From the NCBI GenBank assembly GCA_033964015.1, contig CM066914.1, forward strand, positions 10,841,831 through 10,905,830: a stretch of 64,000 nucleotides of DNA, written 5' to 3'. The notes under the pieces were generated by a model. It saw only the letters and a list, made by a program, of their open reading frames with translations. It was not told the DNA's origin and searched no databases. The position numbers and the translations under genes were made by a program. The DNA is from Scolanthus callimorphus (Eukaryota; Cnidaria; Anthozoa; Actiniaria; Edwardsiidae). Position 1 is the stretch's first letter. The number at the start of each line of letters is the position of its first letter. Below, piece by piece: positions 34,721 to 48,100 of the stretch.

Positions 34721-36195
34721 GCTTATGGCAAACTCTACGTTATCAGTCCCTGATTTCTGATTTCTTTGCCGATCTTATAAAGTATTATTATTTGCCAATC
34801 CGAATAAAGTATTATTATTATTTTGACACCTGACACTCTAGAGAAATAGATAAAGTGAAATATTAGGTTTCCAGGTAAAGATTAGCCAGACATACATAGG
34901 CAGTATTCTCTCATAATCTCAGATAGAGTTTGTCTGAGTTTAAAGCATTCCAATATTTTTTACTATAGCAGGTTTTTAGAAAAATCAATTGTAATTTATC
35001 ATTATTACTATTTTTTATTTGCTTTTCTAAGATCTGAGTATAATTTTATGGGAGAAATTAAATAATTGTAATTATAACATCTCAACTATAACACCTCAAA
35101 GGTTTACTTATTGCCCAGCAGTGATCAGGGGGCTCAGCAGAGGTATTCTTTCATTTTCCCGATTATATATCTCAATATTGTCTAGATCAGGTATCCATAT
35201 ACTATCTCAGAGTTTACCCTTTGACCTTTTCAAAGTCTAAGTTTCCCCATACAGTTTTTCATGAAGCGCTGAAAACTTGCAACAGCATTTATCAAGCCAA
35301 AGGGTACACAGATTTATTCATAGAGGTCTGATGGTGTTATGAAAGTGGTGAATGGCCGAATATTGGGACATGTGTTAATTCTAAAGTAAAGGACTTACAG
35401 TTATTACAAAATAAAATGAAAGTGTAAGTTTATTAAGATTTTTGTAATGATGTGCCCCATGTTTCGTAATAGTCCGCTCTCTTGGTTTCTTTATTACTTC
35501 TTCACATTGGTCCTTATCAAGGAAGACGCGAAGGTCTAACATCACCATCAAAATATTTGTATGTATATATTTGGAAAAGACCATGAGTGTTGATCCCCCC
35601 CCCCCTCCCCCCTCCCCTCACATGTCAGACCGGTGCCCTTTCTGGGCTGAGCTAATCTGGAGGTTTGATGGTTTTCGCCGTCGTCGACCTGTAATTTGTA
35701 TGGCAGAATGTTTTTTGTACGGCCACGTTTCCTAATTATTTCTCGATAGTCACAGGTACTTATCCAGAGAGGCAAGGGGGGGGGGGGGGTGGAGTCGTCT
35801 GTGACATATCCGATATTTGGGCCAATCAGATTGCAGGATTAGTAATATCATGTTAGTAGGTTCGCTGAATAATGCATGATATAGTGACCGCTATAGTCAC
35901 TGATACTCGGTGTTAACAATGCAAATTGTAGGGGTTATAAAGATTGAAGAGTAGAACCCAGATGTCTACTTCTTTATTCCATGTATATCTATTGCCTTAG
36001 TATTCAACATTTTTATTGCTTAAATAAATATTATTGGCAAATGCCAAATGTTAGCTCCGAGCAATGCTTAATAAAACATTCATATTGCAAATATTGTTTT
36101 TTCTACAAGAACATGAGAGCGAGACCAATATAGCAAGGTGGCATGGACCAAATTTACCAGCATCCGTACGTCTTCAGCAAGTCCGTCTTGACGCC
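34721..36195. other. Intergenic between converging ENPP and discoidin/Ig genes
   Basis: AATAAA motifs at about 34783-34810 may end the ENPP transcript. An ENPP remnant lies at 35650-35785, and there are C-rich (35596-35620) and G-rich (35776-35790) runs. No other gene seen. Confidence 0.5.
35650..35785 (+). pseudogene. ENPP pseudogene fragment
   Basis: The plus strand at about 35713-35780 reads NVFCTATFPNYFSIVTGTYPE, close to [21 protein letters not shown] in the full ENPP 2 kb upstream, including the nucleophile Thr. Just before it, FDGFR recalls the LDGFR metal-site motif, but the roughly 40 residues that should lie between are mostly missing and no continuous frame exists. It ends in a G-run. 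A decayed tandem copy on the same strand as the intact gene. Confidence 0.75.
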
Positions 36196-39100
36196 TCAGA
36201 ATTGCAGATTTTGAAATAAAATAAGACAAACACATAGTAACACCACAATACGGAGGTTGGAGTTCGTGTTGAATGTGACAGCACGGGACTCTTGTTGTTT
36301 TGTGGACGTTGAGACAGATGGCCGGGGAACAGCTGGACCCACAGTTGACTTGGTGTGTTCTAGGGAAGAGCAAACAACACTAAGTGCTCATCACATTAGG
36401 CAACAAATATATCAGGTAAGGTATATATAGTCACCGATCACGTTAGTAGGTTCATCACAGAACATCAACCTGAACTCAACTTTGTGAGGCAGAAAACATA
36501 TATTGCTATTTAGCGTCGCTGACCACAACATCTGATTCGTACACAAAGTAAAACCCGATGATTGCCATGTGGGACGTTCTAATATGAGAATGGAAGAATT
36601 GCGTGTGACTGCCTGTGTCTGTAGAAAGAACAGATAGAAGTTCTATCATGCGAATATAAAGTGAGACAACTAACTTGAGTCAACGCTTAGCCTCCAAGAC
36701 TGCTTCGTAGAAGTTGGTCCTGATACCACCTCAAACGTGTACTGTCCTGTGTCACTGACCCGGACATCTCTAATCTTCAGGACGGTAAACCAGTTGTTTT
36801 TATCATCTAACGTGGTGAACTGTACAACCCGACCACTATGGGTGGGTATCAGCTTGGACTTCCCCTTGTGCCAGGTCATGTCCTGAAGCTGCAACAAGAA
36901 CATTGAATCCATGGTTAAACGTTTACCAATATTTCCATTCATTCCTTGGTTCTCAAACCCAAAAATTGTGCTTTGACACATACATCCTCTTGAACTTCAC
37001 GTTCTTTATCTGGTTATCAATACAATACAATAATTCTTTATCGTGTACCTTTGGCTTCGGGTCGCCACCTCGGACTGTTACATTGAATATCACGTGTTTA
37101 TCCTTGGGTTTAGCGATGACATAGTCCGCCCGTGGAAGGTATGTGATCCTAGGAATAACTAGAAAAGAAAAGAACAAGGCAGTGAATCCTAGGGGACCTC
37201 AAGGAAGGCAGTCAACGAGGGAACGAGATCAGAAAGGGGAGAGAAGACGCCTTCTTTACGTCATCATGTTTCTGTCATCATGTTTCTGTCATCATGTTTC
37301 TGTCATCATGTTTCTGTCATCATGTTTCTGTCATGCCGCACAAACAGTTCTGGTGCTTCTGTCGCGAATTCCTAGTTCAACCAGGGCCTTACCAATCACT
37401 TTGACGTCGAAGAATTTCTCGAAGTGACAGAATTTGCTTTTTTATAACCGCTTTGTATTGGCCAGGTGTTTTCTCGTCGATTCGGGCCAGTTTGAGTTTT
37501 GTGCGAATTGCTCCAGTAGATTCTGAAACAAATAAAAAGCAAACAGCAAAACACAACTTCGGTGTTCCTTTTTTCTTCAAAAACAAATCGTATCTTATAC
37601 GTTTGCATATTATGCCTATATTTGTTACCTGGAAAAGCATAGCGCTCATTAGCGACCTCTATCGGCTTGTCATTATGGAACCAAGAAACCGACTCCATGG
37701 CCCTGTCTGTCTTCAGTCTCACTTCTAGGATTTGGGAGAGCCCTTCTATGGCTTGGAAAGGTGACGGGGTCACCCACTCTGGGTATGGAGTATCTGTGGG
37801 GAAACAAAAGAACCTTCAAAAAGTATAACAAATTGAAAATGTTACGCAGTTGCGTACTTTGCGTATTGGTAGCTACGCCCCTGACAGGTTGTCATAACAG
37901 TGGCAGATCCTGATCCTGAAATGTTATGAATAGGAAAGTAGGAGATCTAGTACACAGGTTAAATCTTGGATTGGAGGAAAATGGATCGCCGAGTTCCAAC
38001 AAAATACTCACACAAATTATGCGTCGTCAAATTCTGTCAACCGTCCGTCGACAACAATTCCTTTTTTCCTCCCCCTCCCGCCCCAAAGTTTGTCTAGTCC
38101 GGTTTTTTTTTTCTCCCCTTCCCGCCCCCAGGTTTGTCTATTCCGGGTTTTTTTTTCTGACCCGCATATAATTACCACGTGAATGGTATGCCATGGGGAG
38201 ACAAGAACATATAGCTGACATGTGACCTGCATATATTACCACGTGAATGGTATGCCATGGAAAGACAAGAACATATAGCTGACATGTGACCTGCATATAA
38301 TTACCACGTGAATGGTATGCCATGGGGAGACTAGAACATATAGCTGACAGGCACAAGACGGTATATACTTCATGGCTGAATGCCATATAGTCGCTCCTAT
38401 TAGATGAACTCTATGTTACCCACACTATAGAGCCCTTAGACCATATAGAATCCCCACAAGACTGCCCATTGACTGACAAGTGCAAGGCATAAGATCGCCC
38501 TATGGCCTACGTACCTTCCTTGGATGCGATGTCTATTTCCGCCATAGCCGAGGTCATGCCGTACCTATTCTTGACCTGCGCCTCAAAATAGTGGCCTTTG
38601 TACGTGATCGGGTCAGTCCAAGTTAAGGTTTCTTTACACTTCCCTGAGGGCTAAAGGAATGAAACAGAATCACCTTACAGGAACAAAAGTAACGATTCCG
38701 TTACCGCTGAATCCACTGTTACGCGGTCGAGCCATTTTTATATAAATGGCGATTTGTAACACTAAGTTGTCAATCAAAGTCCAAGTCGCTCGCTGCATGT
38801 AAAGCTCCCAGTTATCCTTGCGCTGAAGGGTTGATTACCTCTTGAGGCGGCTTGGACTTTGATTGACAGCTAAGTATTCTAAATCTCCTATAAAATGAAA
38901 ATGCCACGACCGCGTAATAGTTATTCTTGACTCCCTCGTAGTCACAAAAAGTGCCGCAAGCGTTTTCCAAGAGAAAATTCATATCAAATTTTGTTCTGAA
39001 ATCGTCTCTTATCAAACACCATCTTCATATGACACGTACGAACCTTATAATAATAAAATTGTTTATATGACCAGCGACGGAGTTCATGTCCGTGGTAGAA

Positions 39101-42100
39101 CGCGTCGTTCCAGTGTACAAGCCACTGCTCTGGATCCACTACGTCATCGTCAAACATAGTCACTGTGATCGAGGCTGGGACGGCACGGCAACCGATAAAC
39201 TTATCAGGAAGATCAATCCTTGGTTCCTCTAAAACACAAAGCGTGTAGTATTTCGATTTGGTCTGTTGCTAAATACTTTTAATCAGAATCAATACATCAG
39301 CAGCAAAGAAGACTAAAGGAATAAAATGAGTACGTTTGATGATGAGAGCTAGTTTTTGCTCCCAGTCTGCCGTAGCGTGAAATTCATAACTTACTCTCAT
39401 GCCGTAACTCAATAACAGCTTCATTCTTGACGCCACGCGATGGCACTTCAACCTCAAATTTGTATGCACCGATATCCTCTAGTGTCCAGTCCAACACGTC
39501 CATCACATGACTACCGGTGTATGTGTCGCCATAAAGAGCTTTGTCATACGTACGGTATCTGTCACGTGCTCGGTAGGGGAGGCTGAAAAGGATCATCACT
39601 ATCATTATCATTGTTAAAATGTGTCATTATCATACATGGCCACCTCATACATTGTCATCGTTCTATTGTCATAAACTACTCTCAGTGTTATTATCATTGT
39701 CATACACTTGTCATTATCAATGTCACTGACAGACAAAAGCAGTGTCAGTGATAATGTATTACAATGTGTCATTGTCATGTTACCCAAAACTACCCAAACG
39801 TCCGTTACGGTTGTATAAGCTGACTCTTCTAAAGACCTCTGGTATTCTGCTAAAACATTCTTACTTTTTGAAATGCTTGAAGACTGTTGGATCTGGTTCC
39901 GCGTCCACCGAGTAAATAAGCGATGTCAGTTTGCTCTTGGGTTTGATTGCGTATGAGAAAAGTCGTTTCCATGGTAAATATTTGTCATCAATTTTCCTGT
40001 ACCAAGATATGCGGTATTCCTCGAATGTGGCTGTAGAGAAAGAAGAAAACAAAAAAGCAATTCTTGTGCTTGATAGTTAGACTTTTTTTTTTCCTTTTTT
40101 TTCCTTTTTTTTTCCTTTTCTCGTTTTGCCGTTGAACACAATGCATTGTGTCGCGACCATTGGGATTTACTGTACAATCACTCTATACAATCACTCTGTA
40201 CAATCACTCTGTACCATCACTCTCTACAATCACATTCTGATCCAATGACTTGTAGGTTCTTGCCTGCGTCCCCAGTCGCCTGGCTTCTGTCACGAAATCA
40301 CTGAGAAAGTTCTGAGTGGAAAAAACGTTCTGGGTACAAGTAAACACAAAAGAAATCTATGTTCTTAAAAAGACGGTCACGAAGAACGAAGCATTTTGTG
40401 TGCAATTTCGTGACACTTTGAAGGGTGAATCTGAAACCTTTCTTGACAAAACAAAGAATGGTTACGTAGTTTACTCACCAGATATAAAGTAGACTTTCGG
40501 TTCCAGTCGACACTGACCCCTATCTCGAGTACGGTGCGGTGACGTTGCCAGCGGTAGATACCAACTTGACATGCACTCTGTACGTTTCAGAAGTATCATG
40601 TATTCATAGCCACGTGACAGGGCTAGTCTTGCGCATGCGTTCAGATCATTATCAGGTACCGTTCCAAGGTGCGTCAGCCGGAAGTCTGTTAAGTGGCTCG
40701 TCACCAGACAGTTATGCATGATTGATGGGTAGTATGCTGAAAAGCCAGATGTGTCAAATAATGGACAAAACAGGAAAAGTGACGCGCAATGGCGCACGAA
40801 TTACGGGACCTTCATTGCGGCCCTCCAATAGCGCGACTTGGATGTTGAGAGGGGTTATCACGGCAAGGACAGTGGCGCACAACTTTATGTTAATCTAATA
40901 ATCTAAGACTGGTTGCGTATGATATTTGTTGATAGAGCGCGCGTGAATTAGCGAAGCCATTAGAGCTGGCTTCTTGTGAGTGACATTATTCTTACGTATT
41001 CCCAGCACGAACACTGCTAGAGAGCCAATATTGCCGCTGGCTTGTACGACTGCAGGTTGAGAGAAAACTGGGAAACCTCCATCGTATGTGGGGTCGAATC
41101 TCTGAATCACTACGATCTGAGGGATTTCTGAAAGAAAAACAGGACAGAAGGAGATCAGTTGAAGAGAGGAGAGATGAGTGGGAATCCCGTCATTCTTAAC
41201 GCGAAAAGCGCACAGTGTTGACCTGGAGAATGGACGGTTTCAGAAAATATTAATTTTTTGATAATGGTCTTTCAACTTTGGGAGATGGCTAAGGTTTTGT
41301 ACGGTTTTTTACCTAAAATAACTGGTTTTCATCTGATTCCCCGTAGGCCTAACGGAACACATGTCAACAAAGCGAGCGCTGCAAAGGAGGCGTATTAGTT
41401 ACGATATAATCCTGCAGGAATGGGTAGGAATACAAAACCTTCATGACATTCTAGAGGTCTAGAAGGCTTTACCTCAATCCTTATGTTCACATGACCAGAT
41501 AAGTTTACCTGCGGAAGGGTTTGCTTGCATCCCGGAGTGTGGTGCGAGCCACCATGGGTTACGAGGACCTGAAGAGATAAGTACAATGGCACGCGCATGA
41601 ATGTTACGAGGACCAGTCATGTGACAGGCACATGACCGGCACGTGATTCGCGTAATAAGCACATGACCGACACGTGACGTGCACGTGGCAGGCACATAAC
41701 CCTGACACGTGACTCACAAGCGAAATGTTTTGTCAGCAGCATTTGTTTTGACCCGTGAGGCATATTTAAGAGCAGATTTCGTATGACTGCCAAAAGCGCG
41801 GCGACAAAGTTGTGCCGTGCCGTGACCGTGACGCGACTACGCGATTTCATTTCGTATCTACAGCAGGCCAGCGCGCCTTGTCGCGGCACTTTTCACAGTC
41901 ATACGAAATCTGTTCTAGTTGTGCATGCATCAAAATAAATGGGGATTGATATGTTATTCCAGGTAGAACCTATTCGCATGGGCGACAAACTGGCGACAAT
42001 TTCAATCCCGGAATCTTTGCTTACCGTCGGGTACAACGAGAAGATGCTGCCGAAAGATGTCCATTCCATCCCGAGTCCTCCCCACACACATGAAATGGCG

Positions 42101-45100
42101 GTGACCAAAGTCGTTAGGAAACTGTTTCCGGGAGAGAATCAGCGTCTTCCCGAGTAAAGGGAACTCCTTGCCGAACGCCACTTGATACCACACACTTTTT
42201 TTCGTGTCAAGGTTGATTCTGGATGAAAGACATTCAAAGAGGTTCACGTGACGAGTGACGCAGTGATGGTATATATATGACGCATGCGCTTTGTCAAACC
42301 CATGAGCTGCATTAAAGACACGACTTACTTGAGGTAGTTGGTATGCCCCCATGTGTTATAATCTCCGCAGTTATAAGAGAGTTTGCTGTTGTGTCCCAAG
42401 TGAACCATAGATAGCCTCCGAGTCTCTATATCTGTAAGCACAAAGTGTGTCTCGTCATGTCTACCTACAGTAGACATTTGATGGAAAAGCCCGTTCACGG
42501 CCAGGTTTAGTTACCTCGCATTTTCTCAAACAGCCTTGACTCTGATGTCGTCCCTAACATAAAAGAAAAAATATATATCGGTAGACGCGCGTCTTCACGA
42601 GCGAAAAAGCGCTCATGTACGCAAGGCACACCAACTGTCGTGAAGGTAGACCTTTACTTAGATGTGTATGTTGAGTGTTTTAGAATATACTTATCGTACC
42701 ATCAGAACATCCATAAACCTCCACACGCATGCAGGGCCAGTTATGCCAGGCAAGCGGGACAAATCGGATATAGCGCGCACGAATACGAGGATTCAGATCG
42801 TGCCGTTTGATGGTACAACAGTCCTTGTTTGCTTCAAACACCTGAAACAGACCAACAATATGGAGTTAACAACAATAGTCTTACACGCTATGTACGTGTG
42901 GCACGGAACGTGTCGACTTTTATGGGCGGGAGAGGAACGCTCACAACTGTACAAACGTATGGTTCATAAGGCGCCCAAATCAATCGGCCAAACTCTTTGC
43001 ATATAAGGGCAAAACAATGTGCATTTCGATCAGTTTAGACACAAATAGCTAAGTAACTTTCAAAATCAGTACAGGCACCCTGTGGGATTGCGTTGGGTTG
43101 GGTCTTTGAAAACGAGGTTTAAGGGACTAGCTATGATAGGAGTATGATAGGAGTATGATAGGAGTATGATAGAAGTATGATAGGAGTATGATAGGAGTAT
43201 GATAGGAGTATGATAGGAGTATGATAGCAGTATGATAGGAGTATGATAGCAGTATGATAGCAGTATGATAGCAGTATGATAGCAGTATGATAGCAGTATG
43301 ATAGCAGTATGATAGCAGTATGATAGCAGTATGATAGCAGTATGATAGCAGTATGATAGCAGTATGATAGCAGTATGATAGCAGTATGATAGCAGTATGA
43401 TAGCAGTATGATAGCAGTATGATGGGTAGAGAAGAGGGAAGAGAGGATTAAAGACATGATCGGCTGCGAGGGGCCTACAGATTTGCCTCTACAGTATTCA
43501 TGCAAATAAGACTGTATTGTTCAAATACTGCACCATTTCGTGTTCGTAGGAGCTGATGATGTCCCAAGCCACGCCATCTGGACTGTAGTGCACCACATAA
43601 GCAAGCACCCATCGCTTAGTTCTTTCCTCTGGGTGACCTTGACTCGCAAACCCGTCAATCACAAGTTCTCTTCCAAGGTCGATATCTACATCAGGATTTA
43701 TTTATCATGAATGGTTACCTGGCCATAGTAATACTGGTATGACCATAAACTGTTAGCAGCGCCTACGGCGTACGTCCGTAAGAGGGAAATGTCTATCGCC
43801 GCACGCAAATCGTATCGGCGTTTTCTCCCAGTGGCGCGCTTTCTTCCACCGAGTAAACAAATCACTTGTCGCGCGCAATATAAATTTGCCTCACTTCACG
43901 GACTTTCGTCAAAGAAGGGGCTGTTAGCAGTCTAGCATGACCATGTCTGGCCACACTCACTTTGTAAAAGCACAATCAGTGCCTCTTTTTTAAAAATATT
44001 TTTATTTATTTGTTAACAACACATACAATCAGTGCTGGGCCGGTGAGCCATTTCCTGAGTGCACTATTTTTTTAATTTAAATAATATTTTGTTAGATTTG
44101 CCCCAAGAGCTCTGGGCTTATCTAGGGGGCTTATGTAAATGTATTTACCCGATAATATGGATGGCATTTGAATATGAGGTAATGGTGACATTAGTGATAA
44201 CGACGACGATGCTGATGGCGCGACAATGATAATGAAATATTGACAACAACAATTATAACGATAGTGATAAACGGAACGATGGTGAAGATGATCAAACACG
44301 CGAAAAGCGCGAGCGTAGACAATAAAATGTGCCATCCTGGGCGCGACCCAATCAGCACTTGATAATTACTCAATCAGCCAATCAGCACTTAATAAAAACC
44401 ACCGCCTTGCTTACCTAACGAATGATTGTTGGTGAGGTACTTCTTAATAAAGACACATTTCTCCACGCACCAGGCGCCCTTGAAATCCAGCCGTCCTTTG
44501 TTGGGCTCACACCCTCCTTGCCATGAAGACGCCCTCATCATGCCAGATTTAATGGCCCCGCTTTTCATCCCCAGGGGTTTGCTACATGCTGCAACACAAA
44601 GAGAATAACACTGCGATCATCTCAAATTATCGACAACGGATAATACAAAAGTCCTTGCCATACCTGGGGTTGATTTCTTTTGCGTTTTTAATGGAAGTGG
44701 TTGAACACCTGCAGCAACAATAACAACTATTACTAGACAATAACTGTCACGACAAATAGTACCCGTGAACCATTCCATGCCTGTCACGATAAATAGTACC
44801 CGGAAACCATTCAATACCTGGCTCAAATCCGATGAGTTCGAACTTCAAACATGGAGTAATATAATATTCGTCTGGGATGAATCTGAAGAACCGACCCACA
44901 GCAATAGGAACAGGTCTCAGGATTCCTGTTTGACAAGTTATCTGACTCCCGTTCAGAAACTGGAGCGTAAAAATAAAGACATGCAAGTGTCAGAGCCTTA
45001 CTACGTTTTAATGGGAATTTGTGAATTGTCACCTTGACTCGAAGTCTCCAGTCGTTGGCGCCATTGTAGTTTCTCACCATGAGCCATTCCTTGCCGGTCA

Positions 45101-48100
45101 TTCCATACCACAACACCCAGCTCTTGATAAACTCGCCACATTTCTTATGGTTGCTGAAGTGTCCCTTCGTGACAACATGAGTCACGGCGTACAACTTGAT
45201 TAAATCGAACTGCATGTAGTGGTAGGAAAAATCATAACGCCGCCGGGGATTCCCAAAGTCAGTCTAGAAAAATCATGCAATCATGGTGGGTCTCAAGCGT
45301 TATTCCCGGACCCGCGCAAGGTTTTGCTTTAGACTTGAGCACAATAGTTACATTACCAATCTTTATCATAGCTTTTCATAGCATTCTCTCTCTACGATAT
45401 ATTTATATAAACGTATCCTTCGTTCTTCTGATCGATGTCTTCTGCTGTCACACATAGAAAACAACAGAAGGACAAAAGGATACAAATTGTGCGAACGCCC
45501 GGTTCAGCTGGTCTACTGCTTCTCAACTTAGGTCCGTTTATACCCCAAGGTGTTGATCTGTATGATCTTTTCGTAATGTTAACCGGTTACGTTTAACCTT
45601 TTAATTTCCAAACGACTGTTGCCGTCGGGTATTTGAGGATCTCAGTGTATGGTGTTGTTTAGAATACTTACAAATCGATAGGGTCCCTTGAAGCAGAACG
45701 AGTCATATGGATCTACAGTCATTGACATATCTCTATAGTCATTTCGTCCCGGGATCCCTGGAGAGTGTTCCATCAATGTTCTCCTTTTGGCTATCCCTCC
45801 CGGATAATAAGTTCTGGTTTGGGTCTCGGCTAAAATACGGACGCAAAATACGTTAGATCTTTCAATCCGTTTTACTCGCCAGTTCTTTCTAGGGATGTCT
45901 GGGATAAACTCAAACTCAAGTTACCTGAACACCCAAAGAGCTCAAACATCACGCATGCGTGGTAAGGACCAACTTGAGTGTTTCGTCTAAAGTAAAATTT
46001 GACAAACCGAAATTCCTGGGGCGGATACATGATTTTCTCCGAATGCTCACCATACCGAGTCCACCAGTAGAAAGGGTATATGTACTTCTAATGGGAATAA
46101 AAATGAAAATATTTAACGCGCCAAACAAGGAAGATGATGAAACATTTATATCGAAAATTGGGGCTTTGATGGTAAGCTCCTAGCAAAATTAGCCTTCATT
46201 ATCAGAATTATTTTTTCCAACTATATCTGCCCATAAGTTCAGCCTATCAATTCAAGCGTTTTCACGAACAAATCACTTTGTTGTGAGAATATCTCGAGTC
46301 ATTTCGACTAATTATTCACAACAGACAGACACGGGTTGTTCTCATCACGTTTATACTGCGTGCGCAACACCAAGCGACCAGGTTCCCACGGGTTCCCACG
46401 GGTTCTCACGGGTTCCCACGGGTTCCCAAAGGGTTCCCAAAGGGTTCCCAAAGGGTTCCCAAGGGTTCCCAAAGGGTTCCCAAAGGGTTCCCAAAGGGTT
46501 CCCAAAGGGTTCCCAAAGGGTTCCCAAAGGGTTCCCAAAGGGTTCCCAAAGGGTTCCCAAAGGGTTCCCAAAGGGTTCCCAAAGGGTTCCCAAAGGGTTC
46601 CCAAAGGGTTCCCAAAGGGTTCCCAAAGGGTTCCCAAAGGGTTCCCAAGGGTTCCCAAAGGGTTCCCAAAGGGTTCCCAAAGGGTTCCCAAAGGGTTCCG
46701 AGTTACTGAGATCATTGCAAGATGTTTTACTGGGATCCCCATTTTCATGTGACTTTTTACAACCCCGCAAAGGCAGGCAGCAAAAAGCCCAACAAGAGCA
46801 ATAAAAACTATATGACTGAGGACAAGCAACGGTTGAACATCGAACCGTATCCATGCTGAGGATCAACCGCTTTTCCCCACCCGCTAAATAATCCCCTGCC
46901 AACCTCTGTTTTACCTTGATGTTCTCCCACTTTTTACCGTCCACGCTAAAATACACGTTCAGGTTGAAACCGAGCACGTGCTTCTCGTATATGACGTTAG
47001 TCAGGTATTTAGTTCTGGGAAAGAGGTCGACCATAATATACGGATTCTTGTCATACGCCACATTTGCGCACCAAAAGCTTTTCCTAGTCGACCACTTCCA
47101 CCGAGCACCGGTCGGTAGATGGTAGTGCTGGCTCTGTACAGGATAGAAATGGAGAGTTCATAATAAACGTTTATAGGAGGAAATATAACTAAGAACAAAC
47201 CAGTTACATCCTAGACGTCCACAGCAAAGAAGTCAAAAGTCGTCCGGAGGTCCACACAGGTCCGTACACCCTTTGTGATCAGGTTACAGGGATGTGAAAC
47301 TCAGATAAGGAGATCAGACCCTTTGTGATCAGATTACAGGGATGTGAAACTCAGATAAGTCAGATCAGAGAGGTCTTGACGGTTGTCCGTTGACCGACCT
47401 CAGATTCGAAAGCACCGGGGCTTCGCAGCGTGCTGCTTTCGTCAGCAAGAGTGAGGAGCTTACATACCGATGAAGCGTGGATCTGGTTATCCTTGATTTC
47501 GCCTGTCTCCATTCCTAGGGGCTGGTGGTGACTACATTGACCTGTGAACAATTCATATCACATATCAGAAGTCCTCCTCCCATTCCTGTGCAAGTCTGTA
47601 ATGTGAAACAATCATCACGTGGTATCACACCACCGTCTTCCCGTTATCGATCCACACTTCTCAATGCACATCACATCACTGCATCACATCACATCACATC
47701 ACATCACCCCACCCCAAACCCTTGTCGATTCGCTCTTCTCAATGCACAAGCATGTTATAGAACTCACCTCGTTTAATCTCTCCAACCGGTTTATCAATAC
47801 GTTGAATGTTATTGAGCGCGAGATCTAAAATAAAATCCAGGGCTGGATTTGTAGGTTATCAATGGGATCACTGGGAGAGGGAGAAAGAGGGGAGTCGCGG
47901 ATCGGGGGGCAAATCATCACATGTTTGTGTATTTCACCAGAACGGAACAAGAAGCTGCATAGCAAGGATTTCGTCCCACTTTACAAAGTGTGGTTAATTT
48001 CACGGTAACCTAGGTAACTAACCGGGATTTAAGTTTTCATGCCTGTGTGTTTCAAGTCAAGTGTAAAGTTGCGAGGAGTCTCACCAAGCCACCTTGATTA

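Noticed and set aside
43131..43505. 124-codon repeat frame (YCYHTAIILLS)
   Set aside because: Product of the 11-bp TATGATAGCAG minisatellite in an intron; no splice context or start signals.
46283..47061. Open frames of 138-236 codons on both strands with PKGFPKGSQRV or GNPLGTLWEPF repeats
   Set aside because: They are the read-through of the GGGTTCCCAAA minisatellite, whose 11-bp period closes every 33 bp without stops. One of them merges with a real discoidin exon only by overlap.
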